Below are positions 23,357 to 31,291 of a DNA stretch of 64,000 bases, one piece after another. A program made the translations under genes and the position numbers. The stretch comes from VXNE01 sp965248075 (GTDB lineage Bacteria; Pseudomonadota; Gammaproteobacteria; Pseudomonadales; Azotimanducaceae), in the NCBI GenBank assembly GCA_965248075.1, contig CBDFIL010000003.1, forward strand, positions 1,178,001 to 1,242,000. Direction: 5' to 3'. The notes under the pieces were generated by a model that was not told the DNA's origin, ran no database searches, and saw nothing but the letters and a program-made list of their open reading frames with translations. Within the stretch, counting starts at the first letter, position 1; each line of letters opens with the position of its first letter.

Positions 23357-24559
23357 CTACCTCAGGGTGGCCAGGTAACTCCTGAACAGACCCGGATGGA
23401 CGGCCTGCAGGGCGGCGCGCAGTTCGATGATCCGGTCGTGCGGGCCGCCACCGCTCGTCTGCAACTCCCGCACGAGGTTGAACGCCCGTGCCGGGCCGTC
23501 CGCCGGCGCCTGAGGCGGGAGCACACGAGCGAGGCCAGCTTCCCGAACCAGCATCCAGGCCGGGAACCACTCGGAGGACAGGTCGCGGTCGAGTTCCTCG
23601 GCGTCCACGGCCTCTCGCCACGCCTGCGCTACGCCCCTGTCGGGGAAGTCCGGAGCGACCACCAGGTCGGCAAACTCTCCCCGCGCAAGCCGACATATCG
23701 CAAACCAGTGCGCGACGGCCGCGATGCGGTTGCGCAGCTGACACTCGGCCTCGGCGAGCCTTGCGAGCAGGACCGGTTGCGTGGCGTACGACGGCACGGC
23801 CAGGACCGACCGTTTCACGGCTTCCCAGTCGAGACAGTGCCGTAACGCCCAACTCGGGTGGCGCTCTGGACGCGCCGCATCGAAATTCGTAGCGTCGAAG
23901 GCGTCCGCCACCTCCCGCCACAGCGGGATCAGGAAGGCCCGGCCCGTGCGACCCAACAGCGCCGAGGCCGCCGGCAGCCACTCCCTCTCGATCCGTCCCA
24001 GCCTCTCCGACGCCCCCGCGACCCCGTGCACCGCCGACGCTTCCAGGGCCGCGATCAGAACGGCCGCATACGCCGCGACCCGGTCGTTCGGATCGAGGTC
24101 GACGATGCGTTGCCGTTGACGTCTCGCCTCCGGTACATCCCGTGCCGTCAACGCGTCGCAGAGGTCATTGACCACGACCGTCCGCGCGCTGTCCTCGAAG
24201 AGATCCAGTTGCCGCCGTTCCCGAACCGGCCGATACAGGGTGCAGAGCATCCTGTCCAGCTCGCCGTCGTCGGATGCGGTCAGAGGGACGCCGGCGCGCT
24301 CCCCCTCTCCGTGCCGCGTCACGGCATCGGCAGCGAGACCAAGCGCCGTGGCGAACTCGTCCGCATCCTCCAGCATCGCCCGCACCTCACCGACGTTCTC
24401 GAACGCGCCGTCGAGCCTGGCCCGGGCGCCCGAGCGCCAGGCCCGACTGTCCTCCTCGGCAAGCCGATTCGTCCCGATCAGCAGTTCCAGGGGGTCGTAG
24501 GCCCCGTGCTCCAGCAACAGACGGTAGACAAGGCCTCGCACCCGCATGGATTCGGACAT
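23357..24559 (-). CDS. Unknown protein encoded at the end of the TRAP operon
   Basis: A 400-residue protein, not recognised. It begins MSESMRVRGLVYRLLLEHGA and has no signal peptide or membrane segment. It is strongly helical, with several Arg/Glu/Leu-rich stretches (RRQRQRIVDLDPNDRVAAYA, RLGRIEREWLPAASALLG), a pattern like helical repeat proteins. Two Trp/Arg clusters (WALRHCLDWEAVKRSVLAV; AHWFAICRLARGEF) stand out. It starts 17 bp after the dctM stop and probably belongs to the same transcript, so it may be an accessory to uptake, though no such family is known to me. An alternative ATG lies at 24547. Confidence 0.7.
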   Translation of the reverse strand: MSESMRVRGLVYRLLLEHGAYDPLELLIGTNRLAEEDSRAWRSGARARLDGAFENVGEVRAMLEDADEFATALGLAADAVTRHGEGERAGVPLTASDDGELDRMLCTLYRPVRERRQLDLFEDSARTVVVNDLCDALTARDVPEARRQRQRIVDLDPNDRVAAYAAVLIAALEASAVHGVAGASERLGRIEREWLPAASALLGRTGRAFLIPLWREVADAFDATNFDAARPERHPSWALRHCLDWEAVKRSVLAVPSYATQPVLLARLAEAECQLRNRIAAVAHWFAICRLARGEFADLVVAPDFPDRGVAQAWREAVDAEELDRDLSSEWFPAWMLVREAGLARVLPPQAPADGPARAFNLVRELQTSGGGPHDRIIELRAALQAVHPGLFRSYLATLR

Positions 24560-24576
24560 CCCCAGTCGTCCCGCGC

Positions 24577-25929
24577 TCAATACGCCTGCGCCGGCAACCA
24601 CGTCACGAGCGCTTCCCAATTGAAGATCAGCGCCAGGCCCAGCAGCTGCAGGATGATGAACGGGACGACGCCCCGGTAGATGATCGGGGCGTCGATGTCC
24701 GGCGGCGCAACACCCTTCAGATAGAAGATGGCGAAGCCGACCGGGGGCGTCAGGAAACTCGTCTGCAGGCAGACCGCGAACAGCACGGTGAACCACACCG
24801 GATCGAAACCCAGTTGCACGACGACCGGAGACACCAACGGCAGGATGATGAGCGTCAGCTCGATCCAGTCGAGGAAGAAACCGAGGATGAACGTGACGAG
24901 CAGGATCGTGATCACGATGCCCGTCGGTCCGAAGGGCAGGTCGAGCAGCATCCCCTCGATCAACTCGTCCCCGCCGAGCCCCCGCAGCACCAGCGAGTAG
25001 ACGGTGGCGCCGATGAGGATGCCGAAGATGAACGCCGTGGTGCGCGTCGTTTCGCGTATCACCTCGGTGAGCACTCGGCGGTCGAGGGACCTGTTCATCC
25101 ATGCCAGCCCAAGCGCCCCGGCCGCGCCGACGCCGGCCGCCTCCGTCGGCGTCGCGAAACCGAAGAAGATGCTGCCGAGGACGATTACGATCAGCCCCGC
25201 CGGCGGCAGGATCGCCACGGCCAGATCGCCGAGCGCGGCCAGGTCGATCGGCGCCCCTGCCGGGGCCCGGGGCGCGCCCTCGGGTCGAACGATGCCGTAT
25301 CCGAAGAGGTACAGGACATAGAGGCTGGAGAGCAGCAGTCCCGGGAACAGCGCGCCGAGGAACAGGTCGCCCACCGGCATCGCCATGCGATCCGCCATCA
25401 GCACCAGCATGATGCTCGGCGGGATCAGGATGCCGAGCGTCCCCACCGCGCAGACCGTCCCGGCTGCCAGCGATCGGTCGTACCCCTGGCGCAGCATCAC
25501 GGGTAGCCCGAGCAGCGCCAGCAACACCACCGATGCGCCGATGATGCCGGTCGTCGCCGCCAGCAGAACCCCGATCAGCGTGATGCTGACGGCCAGTCCG
25601 CCCCCCGCCCGGCCGAAGAGCCGCGCGAAGCTCGTCATCAGCCGATTCGCGATGCCGGAACGGTCGAGCATCAGGCCCATGAACACGAACATGGGCAGGG
25701 CCACCATGACCCAGTTCTCCATGACGTTCCAGATGCGCTCGACCCCGATCGAGGCGTAGGCCCAGTCCACGCCGATGGGGATGCCGAAATCGACCTCCAG
25801 GACGATCGCGAGCGCCGTGAACAGAATCGCCAGTCCTGCCAGGATCCAGGCGATGGGAAAGCCCGTGAAGACGAGACCGATGAAGGCCGCGAACATGATC
25901 AGGGCGAGGATTTCGTTGGCCGGCATCAT
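24577..25929 (-). CDS. dctM: TRAP transporter large permease (DctM)
   Basis: A 450-residue protein with about 12-13 transmembrane segments: ILALIMFAAFIGLVFTGFPI, then METH-type loop WNVMENWVMVALPMFVFMG, TLGILIPPSIMLVLMA, the FATPTEAAGVGAAGAL motif and SFLTPPVGFAIFYLKGVAP. These are the standard DctM (DedA-independent) signatures. It forms the ion-coupled channel of a tripartite, binding-protein-dependent transporter for an organic acid anion, with the DctQ and DctP genes directly upstream. ATG start at 25929, 24 bp after dctQ. Confidence 0.95.
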   Translation of the reverse strand: MMPANEILALIMFAAFIGLVFTGFPIAWILAGLAILFTALAIVLEVDFGIPIGVDWAYASIGVERIWNVMENWVMVALPMFVFMGLMLDRSGIANRLMTSFARLFGRAGGGLAVSITLIGVLLAATTGIIGASVVLLALLGLPVMLRQGYDRSLAAGTVCAVGTLGILIPPSIMLVLMADRMAMPVGDLFLGALFPGLLLSSLYVLYLFGYGIVRPEGAPRAPAGAPIDLAALGDLAVAILPPAGLIVIVLGSIFFGFATPTEAAGVGAAGALGLAWMNRSLDRRVLTEVIRETTRTTAFIFGILIGATVYSLVLRGLGGDELIEGMLLDLPFGPTGIVITILLVTFILGFFLDWIELTLIILPLVSPVVVQLGFDPVWFTVLFAVCLQTSFLTPPVGFAIFYLKGVAPPDIDAPIIYRGVVPFIILQLLGLALIFNWEALVTWLPAQAY

Positions 25930-25953
25930 GGTTCCGTGGGGCGTCGCGGCACG

Positions 25954-26481
25954 TTAGCGAGCGCCGCCGAGGAACAGGAACTTCCACAGCCGCGTCAGCC
26001 GGGACGTCGCCGCGAGGCCGACCAGGGCAAACCCGACCACGAGGACCGACTTGATCGCCCACCGGAACGGCAGTCCCCCGGGGGAACTCGAGACTTCTCC
26101 CGTGACGAAGCTGTTCGCGACGAACCGCGCGCCGTAGAGCACCATCAAGGCCACGAAGGGAAGTACGAAGAGCAGGATCCCGTACAGGTCGATCCAGGCC
26201 TGCGTCGTCGGGCGCAAGCGCTCGTGCAGCACGTCCACACGCACGTGTGCGTCCGCCTGCAGCGCATACGCAAGGCCCAGCATGAAGCCGACGGAGTAGA
26301 GGTGCCACTGGATCTCCTCGAACTCGATCCGTCCCTGCGAGAGCGCATAGCGCAGCACCACGTTGCAGACGATGACCGCCAGCAACACGATCCACAGCCA
26401 CGATACCGCGTGGCCGATAGCCACCAGGAGCGGATCGACGACGCGCGAGAACGGCGTCTCGGGAAGTGTCAGGGCGGCCAA
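25954..26481 (-). CDS. dctQ: TRAP transporter small permease (DctQ)
   Basis: A 175-residue protein with four transmembrane helices, as in DctQ proteins. FEEIQWHLYSVGFMLGLAYALQADAHVRVDVLHERL is the conserved mid-region (only the central part is needed to recognise it: EEIQWHLYS and ADAHVRVDV). The start is TTG at 26481, directly after the dctP TGA (TGATTG), which implies translational coupling. Confidence 0.92.
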   Translation of the reverse strand: MAALTLPETPFSRVVDPLLVAIGHAVSWLWIVLLAVIVCNVVLRYALSQGRIEFEEIQWHLYSVGFMLGLAYALQADAHVRVDVLHERLRPTTQAWIDLYGILLFVLPFVALMVLYGARFVANSFVTGEVSSSPGGLPFRWAIKSVLVVGFALVGLAATSRLTRLWKFLFLGGAR

Positions 26482-27600
26482 TCAGAAGTCCCGCGGCAGG
26501 TAGGCGAACCGCTTCCACAACGCGTATTCGTCGCGGAAAGCCTGTTGCGACGCGAGAATCGCGCGAAAGTCCTCGTCGCGGGCGGCTTCCTCCGCCATCA
26601 CGGCGTCCGTCACGCGTTTCAGTTCACGCAGGATCGGCAGAGGCAGGCGGATGGCGGTCACGCCCTTGTCGGGAAACCCCGCCAGCACGCTGCCCTGCCG
26701 TTGCTCCGCCTTGGCCAGGTTACGCGTGACCCCGGCCGTGCAGGCGGTGTCGATGACGGCGCGCTCGGACTCCGAGAGGCCCTTCCAGATGTCCGCGTTC
26801 ACGACCAGGTGCGTGGCCGTGGCGGGCTGATGCCAGCCCGGGTAGTAGTTCAGCTTGGCGACGCGGTCGAAACCGAGGGCCTGGTCCACGTTCGGCAACG
26901 CGAACTCCGTCGCGTCGATGGCGCCCTTCTCGAGTGCCTGGAAGATCTCGCCGCCGGGCAGCATCGTCACGGACGCCCCGAGTCGTTCGACCACCCTGCC
27001 GCCCAGCCCCGCGAAACGGATCTTCAGGCCCTCCAGGTCGCTCAGCGCATCGATGGGCTTACGGAACCACCCGGCCGTTTCGGGCCCGATCAGGCCGCAG
27101 AGCACCACATGGACACCGTGTTTCGCATAAAGCGCCTCGCCGAGTTCGCGACCGCCAGCCTCGTACCACCACGCGGTGAACTCCCAGGGCTCCATGCCGA
27201 ACGGCACTGCGCCGAGGAGCGGCGACGCCGGGATCTTCCCCTGGTCGTAACCGACCCAGGTATAGCCCGCCGGCACCTTGCCCTCCCGGACGGCGTCGAC
27301 GATATTGAAGGCCGGCACGATCTCGCCCGGCTCGTAGGGCGCGAGCAGCATCGCGCCCTCGGACACGCGCTCGATGGCGTCCACCACCCACAACACGTTG
27401 TCGCCGAGCACTTCGAGGTTGGTCGAGAACGCGACCGGTACGCGCCAGCGCGTCGTGACGGCCGCGTCACCCGTCCGCGCACCTGCCGCACCTGGCGCGG
27501 CGCCGCCCGCGCCGGGCGGACGGACGGCCAGCGTCGCGAGCATGCCCGTCAGGAAGGCGACGATCACCGCGACGAGAGCGGTCCTGTTGGTCATGCCCAT
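26482..27600 (-). CDS. dctP: TRAP transporter solute-binding protein (DctP)
   Basis: 372 residues from ATG 27600 (a second ATG lies at 27594). An N-terminal hydrophobic segment (ALVAVIVAFLTGMLATLAV) serves as signal or anchor. The mature part shows DctP family sequence: IVPAFNIVDAVREGKVPAGY, the ligand-contact region FRKPIDALSDLEGLKIRFAGLGG and GGEIFQALEKGAIDATEFALP. It would bind an organic acid in the periplasm and deliver it to DctQM, encoded immediately downstream. A longer open frame to 28128 has no family similarity and was not used. Confidence 0.93.
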   Translation of the reverse strand: MGMTNRTALVAVIVAFLTGMLATLAVRPPGAGGAAPGAAGARTGDAAVTTRWRVPVAFSTNLEVLGDNVLWVVDAIERVSEGAMLLAPYEPGEIVPAFNIVDAVREGKVPAGYTWVGYDQGKIPASPLLGAVPFGMEPWEFTAWWYEAGGRELGEALYAKHGVHVVLCGLIGPETAGWFRKPIDALSDLEGLKIRFAGLGGRVVERLGASVTMLPGGEIFQALEKGAIDATEFALPNVDQALGFDRVAKLNYYPGWHQPATATHLVVNADIWKGLSESERAVIDTACTAGVTRNLAKAEQRQGSVLAGFPDKGVTAIRLPLPILRELKRVTDAVMAEEAARDEDFRAILASQQAFRDEYALWKRFAYLPRDF

Positions 27601-27783
27601 GCCCCCACAAACCGGTGCCGACGGGTCCAAGCCTATTATTCCCTTCCTTGGGGCGAAAAGTCGTCCCGCCTTGCCGTGGCCTGCCAGAACCGGCAGAACA
27701 CCGCGGAACGAGTCTTCTTTGGTAGCGCCGCCAAACTCCTCGCTTGCGCTCGGGGTCTGGCCCCAGCCCCCACTCCCTATGGC

Positions 27784-27827
27784 CTTGCGTCGTAAAACGT
27801 CACTACCGTTTCGTTCTACGGCGCAAG
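27784..27827. repeat. Imperfect inverted repeat in the divergent dctP-dctP2 intergenic region
   Basis: Arms CTTGCGTCGTAAAACG (27784-27799) and CGTTCTACGGCGCAAG (27812-27827) match in 14 of 16 pairs around a 12-nt loop. It lies in the 341-bp interval 27601-27941 between two divergent binding-protein genes, so it could be an operator, or a terminator relic. An AT-rich patch near 27636-27646 could hold the dctP promoter on the minus strand. Nothing else is recognised in the interval. Confidence 0.55.
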
Positions 27828-27941
27828 CCCCTAACATGTATTTGCGGCGTTTCGCCGTCGACGTTGCGGGAGCAACTCCCCGCGGCCTTCCGGAAGTCCC
27901 TCCGCGCGGACCGCCCGCTGCACATCTCGAGGAACGTGCCC

Positions 27942-28981
27942 ATGTCCAGCAGACGCACATTCGTGCAGCAGGTGCCGTCGGCGTGGCAGCCATCGCTGCG
28001 CCCGCGGTCCACACCGAGCCCCGGACCGCCATCCGGTGGCGTCTCCAGACGTATGCCGCGCCCGCCCTGGCCGCGCACGTCATCGAACCGTCCATCGAGT
28101 CGTTCAACAGGGCGGCGAACGGCGCCATGGAGATCGCGCTGCACTACGCGGACGATCTCGTCCCCACGGGCGAGCTGTTCGGAGCGCTGCAGCGCGGCAC
28201 GGTGGACGCGGTGCCGGCGGACGACGAATCGATCGGGTCGCCGGTCGACGTGGCGGTGTTCGGCGGTTACTTCCCGTTCGCGACCCGATACAGCCTCGAC
28301 GTGCCCGCGCTGTTCCATGGCTGGGGGCTGATCGAGATCCGGGCGGAAGCGTACGATCCGGTCGAAGGAGCGACGTGGCTCGGTGCCGGCGCCTGGGACC
28401 CCTGTCACCTCACAACGGTCGAACCGGTGCGGGAAGTCGAAGACCTGCAGGGACTGCGACTGTTTACGTTCCCGATGGCCGGTCGTTTCCTGTCCCGCTT
28501 CGGCGTCGTGCCGGTGGAGCTTCCCTGGGCCGAGGCCGCAACGGCCGTACAGAGCGGCAAGCTCGACGGAATCGCCTGGTCCGGCATCACCGAGGATTAC
28601 ACCGTCGGATGGGCCGACGTCACGCGCTACTTCCTCACCAACAGCATCTCCGGCGCATGGTGCGGCTCCTACTTCGCCAACTCCGAGCGCTGGGCGGCCC
28701 TGCCCGAGCACCTGAGAGAACTCTTCCGCCTCTGCATGGACAGCTCGCACTACCGGCGCCAGCACTGGTACTGGGATGGCGAGGCGAGGCTCCGCGCCAG
28801 CGGGAGCAAGCTGACACTGACTTCGATCCCCGACGCACAGTGGGCGACGGTCGCGGCGGAGGCCAGCCGATTCCGGGAGGAGGTCGCCGCCGCGGCTCCG
28901 CGCACCGCGCGGGTGGTGCGGATACTGCGGGACTACAACGCCGCCATGGGCCGGGCGGGGAGGCCTTGCCGGTACACCTGA
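27942..28981 (+). pseudogene. Second DctP-type solute-binding protein with a frameshift in its signal peptide
   Basis: The N-terminus reads MSSRRTFVQ from ATG 27942, a twin-arginine-like start with AGGA upstream. The hydrophobic part (AAGAVGVAAIAAPAV) and the whole mature protein lie one frame over, so one base is missing between about 27955 and 27975. The mature frame (about 320 residues) is a clear DctP: RWRLQTYAAP, FGALQRGTVDAVPADDES, TFPMAGRFLSRFGVVPVELPW and AVQSGKLDGIAWSGI. As written the protein would not be exported. It faces an amidohydrolase gene in the same direction. Confidence 0.8.
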
Positions 28982-29081
28982 GCGCGCGCCGCTCCGCCTT
29001 GAGGCGAGCCCGCCAGCGGCCGTCTGCCGGCCCCGTTCCGTGGTAGTTTTGACCGACTGGACCGGGAAAGAGGTCAGGAAG

Positions 29082-30539
29082 ATGAACTCGCAGGAGATTC
29101 ACGCACGACTACCGCATCCCGTCATCGATTCGGACGCGCACTGGCTCGAGTTCGGGCCGATGATGAAGGAACGCATCGCGAAGATCGCGGGGCGCCAGGT
29201 CGCGGACTGCTTCGACGGCCTCAACGAACTCGTCGGCCGGGCACAGCGCCTCGGTCCGGAGGGCCGTCGGCACCACCGCGTGGCCCACTCCGGCTTCTGG
29301 CAACTTCCCATGGCCAATACGCGGGACCGCGCCACGGCCATGATGCCGAAGCTGCTCTACGAGCGCCTGGACGAATTCGGCCTCGACTTCTGCGTGATGT
29401 ATCCCACCGGGGCAGCGGCCGTCACCAACGACCCGGAGCTGCAGCGCAAGGCCATGCGCGCGTTCAACACGTTCGCCGCAGAGTATTTCGCGGACTACTC
29501 CGACCGCCTGACACCGGTCGCCGTGATACCGACGGGCACGCCGGACGACGCCATCGAGGAGCTCGAATACGTCACCGGAACCCTCGGCCTGAAAGCGGCC
29601 CTGTTCGGCGGCATGATCCCCCGTCCCACCCCCTCCGCAGCCGACGGCGACGAGGGCGCCGTCAGGCTCGGCTACTGGTACGACGTGCTGGGCCTCGACA
29701 GTGCCTACGACTACGACCCGCTGTGGCAGAAGTGCGTGGAACTCGGCATTTCGCCCACCTTCCACGCAACCGGTCGCGGCTACGCGTTGCGCCGGTCGCC
29801 GTCCAACTTCACCTACAACCACATCGGGCACTTTGCCTCCACGGCGGAGGCGATCTGCAAGGCGATGTTCCTCGGCGGCGTGTCGCGCCGTTTCCCGTCG
29901 CTCACCATGGCCTTCCTGGAAGGCGGCGTCAGCTACGCGTGCCAGCTCTACGCGGACCTCATCGGCCACTGGAGCATCCGCAACCCGCAAGCACTGGCAG
30001 TCGTCGACCCCGCCAACCTGGATCACGAGGGCCTGATGGACCTCGCCCGCGAGTACGGACCGGAGGACATGGCGCGGCTGATGGTCGATCGCGACGCGGC
30101 GCTCTACGCCGCCATGGACCCCGAAACCTCGGTCGACACCGGCGGAGAGGCGAACCTGGACGACTTCGCCGCATGCGGGATCGAACGCGTCGAGGACTTC
30201 AGGAAGCTGTTCGGCAACTTCTACTTCGGCTGCGAGGCGGACGACCGGATGAACGTCTGGGCGTTCAACGACCGCGTCAACCCGCTCGGTACGCGCATCA
30301 ACGCGCTGTTCAGCTCGGACATCGGCCACTTCGACGTCCCGGACATGGCCGAGGTACTCGAGGAAGCCCATGAACTGGTCGAGGACGAACTGATGACGCC
30401 GGAGGACTTTCGTACCTTCACGTTCACGAACCCGACCCACTTCTGGACGAGCGGCAACCCGGACTTCTTCAAGGGTACGGCGGTCGAAGCACAGGTAGAG
30501 GCGCTACTCGGCGAAGCGGACCTCGCGGCAGGGGGCTGA
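29082..30539 (+). CDS. Metal-dependent amidohydrolase family 2 protein
   Basis: 485 residues from ATG 29082, chosen for the AGGAAG just upstream; the frame is open to 29040. It starts HPVIDSDAHWLEFGPM, an amidohydrolase-2 type N-terminal metal motif, with FCVMYPTGAAAVTND following. The distal His cluster lies in PTFHATGRGY and NHIGHFASTAEA, and the catalytic Asp in FSSDIGHFDVPDM. Members (2-amino-3-carboxymuconate-6-semialdehyde decarboxylase superfamily) decarboxylate or hydrolyse cyclic and aromatic acids. It may act on the compound bound by the DctP-type protein encoded upstream. Confidence 0.87.
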   Translation: MNSQEIHARLPHPVIDSDAHWLEFGPMMKERIAKIAGRQVADCFDGLNELVGRAQRLGPEGRRHHRVAHSGFWQLPMANTRDRATAMMPKLLYERLDEFGLDFCVMYPTGAAAVTNDPELQRKAMRAFNTFAAEYFADYSDRLTPVAVIPTGTPDDAIEELEYVTGTLGLKAALFGGMIPRPTPSAADGDEGAVRLGYWYDVLGLDSAYDYDPLWQKCVELGISPTFHATGRGYALRRSPSNFTYNHIGHFASTAEAICKAMFLGGVSRRFPSLTMAFLEGGVSYACQLYADLIGHWSIRNPQALAVVDPANLDHEGLMDLAREYGPEDMARLMVDRDAALYAAMDPETSVDTGGEANLDDFAACGIERVEDFRKLFGNFYFGCEADDRMNVWAFNDRVNPLGTRINALFSSDIGHFDVPDMAEVLEEAHELVEDELMTPEDFRTFTFTNPTHFWTSGNPDFFKGTAVEAQVEALLGEADLAAGG

Positions 30540-30601
30540 GTTCGGCACGGGCCCAGGCTGAAGCCGGGGACATCCAACAGCGCCAACGACGCCGCCGCAG
30601 C

Positions 30602-30955
30602 TCAGCTTCGCAACGCCCGCAGCACCTCCTCGAGCTCGGCGATCGTCTGGCGAATGACGAGCCTCGAGCGAGTCTGGTCCTGTTTCGCATCGCCGCCGGT
30701 CAACCGTTGGCGGGCACCTCCGATCGTGAACCCCTGATCATAGAGCAACGCGCGGATCTGCCGGATCACGATGACGTCCTGACGCTGGTAGTAGCGGCGG
30801 TTGCCCCGACGCTTGTCCGGGTGGAGTTGCTCGAACTCGCCTTCCCAGTAGCGCAGCACATGCGGCTTGACGTCGCACAGATCGCTGACCTCACCGATGG
30901 TGAAGTACCGCTTCCCGGGGATCGGCGGCAGTTCCCTACTCTCGGGCTCCAGCAT
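30602..30955 (-). CDS. MerR-family transcriptional regulator next to ihfA
   Basis: A 117-residue protein. The winged HTH is complete: YFTIGEVSDLCDVKPHVLRYWE, then RGNRRYYQRQDVIVIRQIR and LLYDQGFTIGGARQRL. There is no C-terminal effector domain, only a short coiled tail. This small MerR-type protein is the standard neighbour of ihfA in gammaproteobacteria. Its start lies 20 bp inside the end of ihfA, so translation is coupled. The DNA target is unknown. Confidence 0.93.
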   Translation of the reverse strand: MLEPESRELPPIPGKRYFTIGEVSDLCDVKPHVLRYWEGEFEQLHPDKRRGNRRYYQRQDVIVIRQIRALLYDQGFTIGGARQRLTGGDAKQDQTRSRLVIRQTIAELEEVLRALRS

Positions 30956-31289
30956 GGGCTTCCACTCGCGCCTTCAGCTTCTGCCCGGGGCGGAACGTCA
31001 CCACGCGGCGCGCGGTGATGGGAATGTCCTCGCCGGTCTTCGGGTTGCGCCCGGGGCGTTCGCGCTTGTCGCGCAGATCGAAATTGCCGAACCCGGAGAG
31101 CTTCACCTGCTCGTTGCGCGCGAGCGAAGCCCGAATCTCCTCGAAGAAGGACTCCACGATCTCCTTGGCCTCGCGCTTGTTGAGCCCGAGCTCCTCGAAG
31201 AGGTAGTCCGCCATGCGCGCCTTGGTCAGGGTCTCGGGTCTCGCCGCAAGCTCGGGCGCCCCCGAGGCGTCCCCTTCGCTACGGGCCAT
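30936..31289 (-). CDS. ihfA: Integration host factor subunit alpha
   Basis: 117 residues from ATG 31289, which lies 2 bp after the pheT stop (TGACCATG). The HU/IHF fold is evident: TLTKARMADYLFEELGLNKR, KEIVESFFEEIRASLARNEQ, VKLSGFGNFDLRDKRERPGR and NPKTGEDIPITARRVVTFRPGQKLK (the DNA-intercalating Pro is in the GRNPKTGEDI arm). The N-terminus is about 20 residues longer than usual (MARSEGDASGAPELAARPE), so a start at a downstream Met is possible. It bends DNA as a heterodimer with IHF-beta. Confidence 0.96.
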   Translation of the reverse strand: MARSEGDASGAPELAARPETLTKARMADYLFEELGLNKREAKEIVESFFEEIRASLARNEQVKLSGFGNFDLRDKRERPGRNPKTGEDIPITARRVVTFRPGQKLKARVEAHAGARE

Positions 31290-31291
31290 GG

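Noticed and set aside
23357..26518. A 1,053-codon minus-strand open frame
   Set aside because: Only its last 400 codons look like a protein; the rest is an Arg/Gly-rich shadow of dctM and dctQ in another frame, common in GC-rich DNA.
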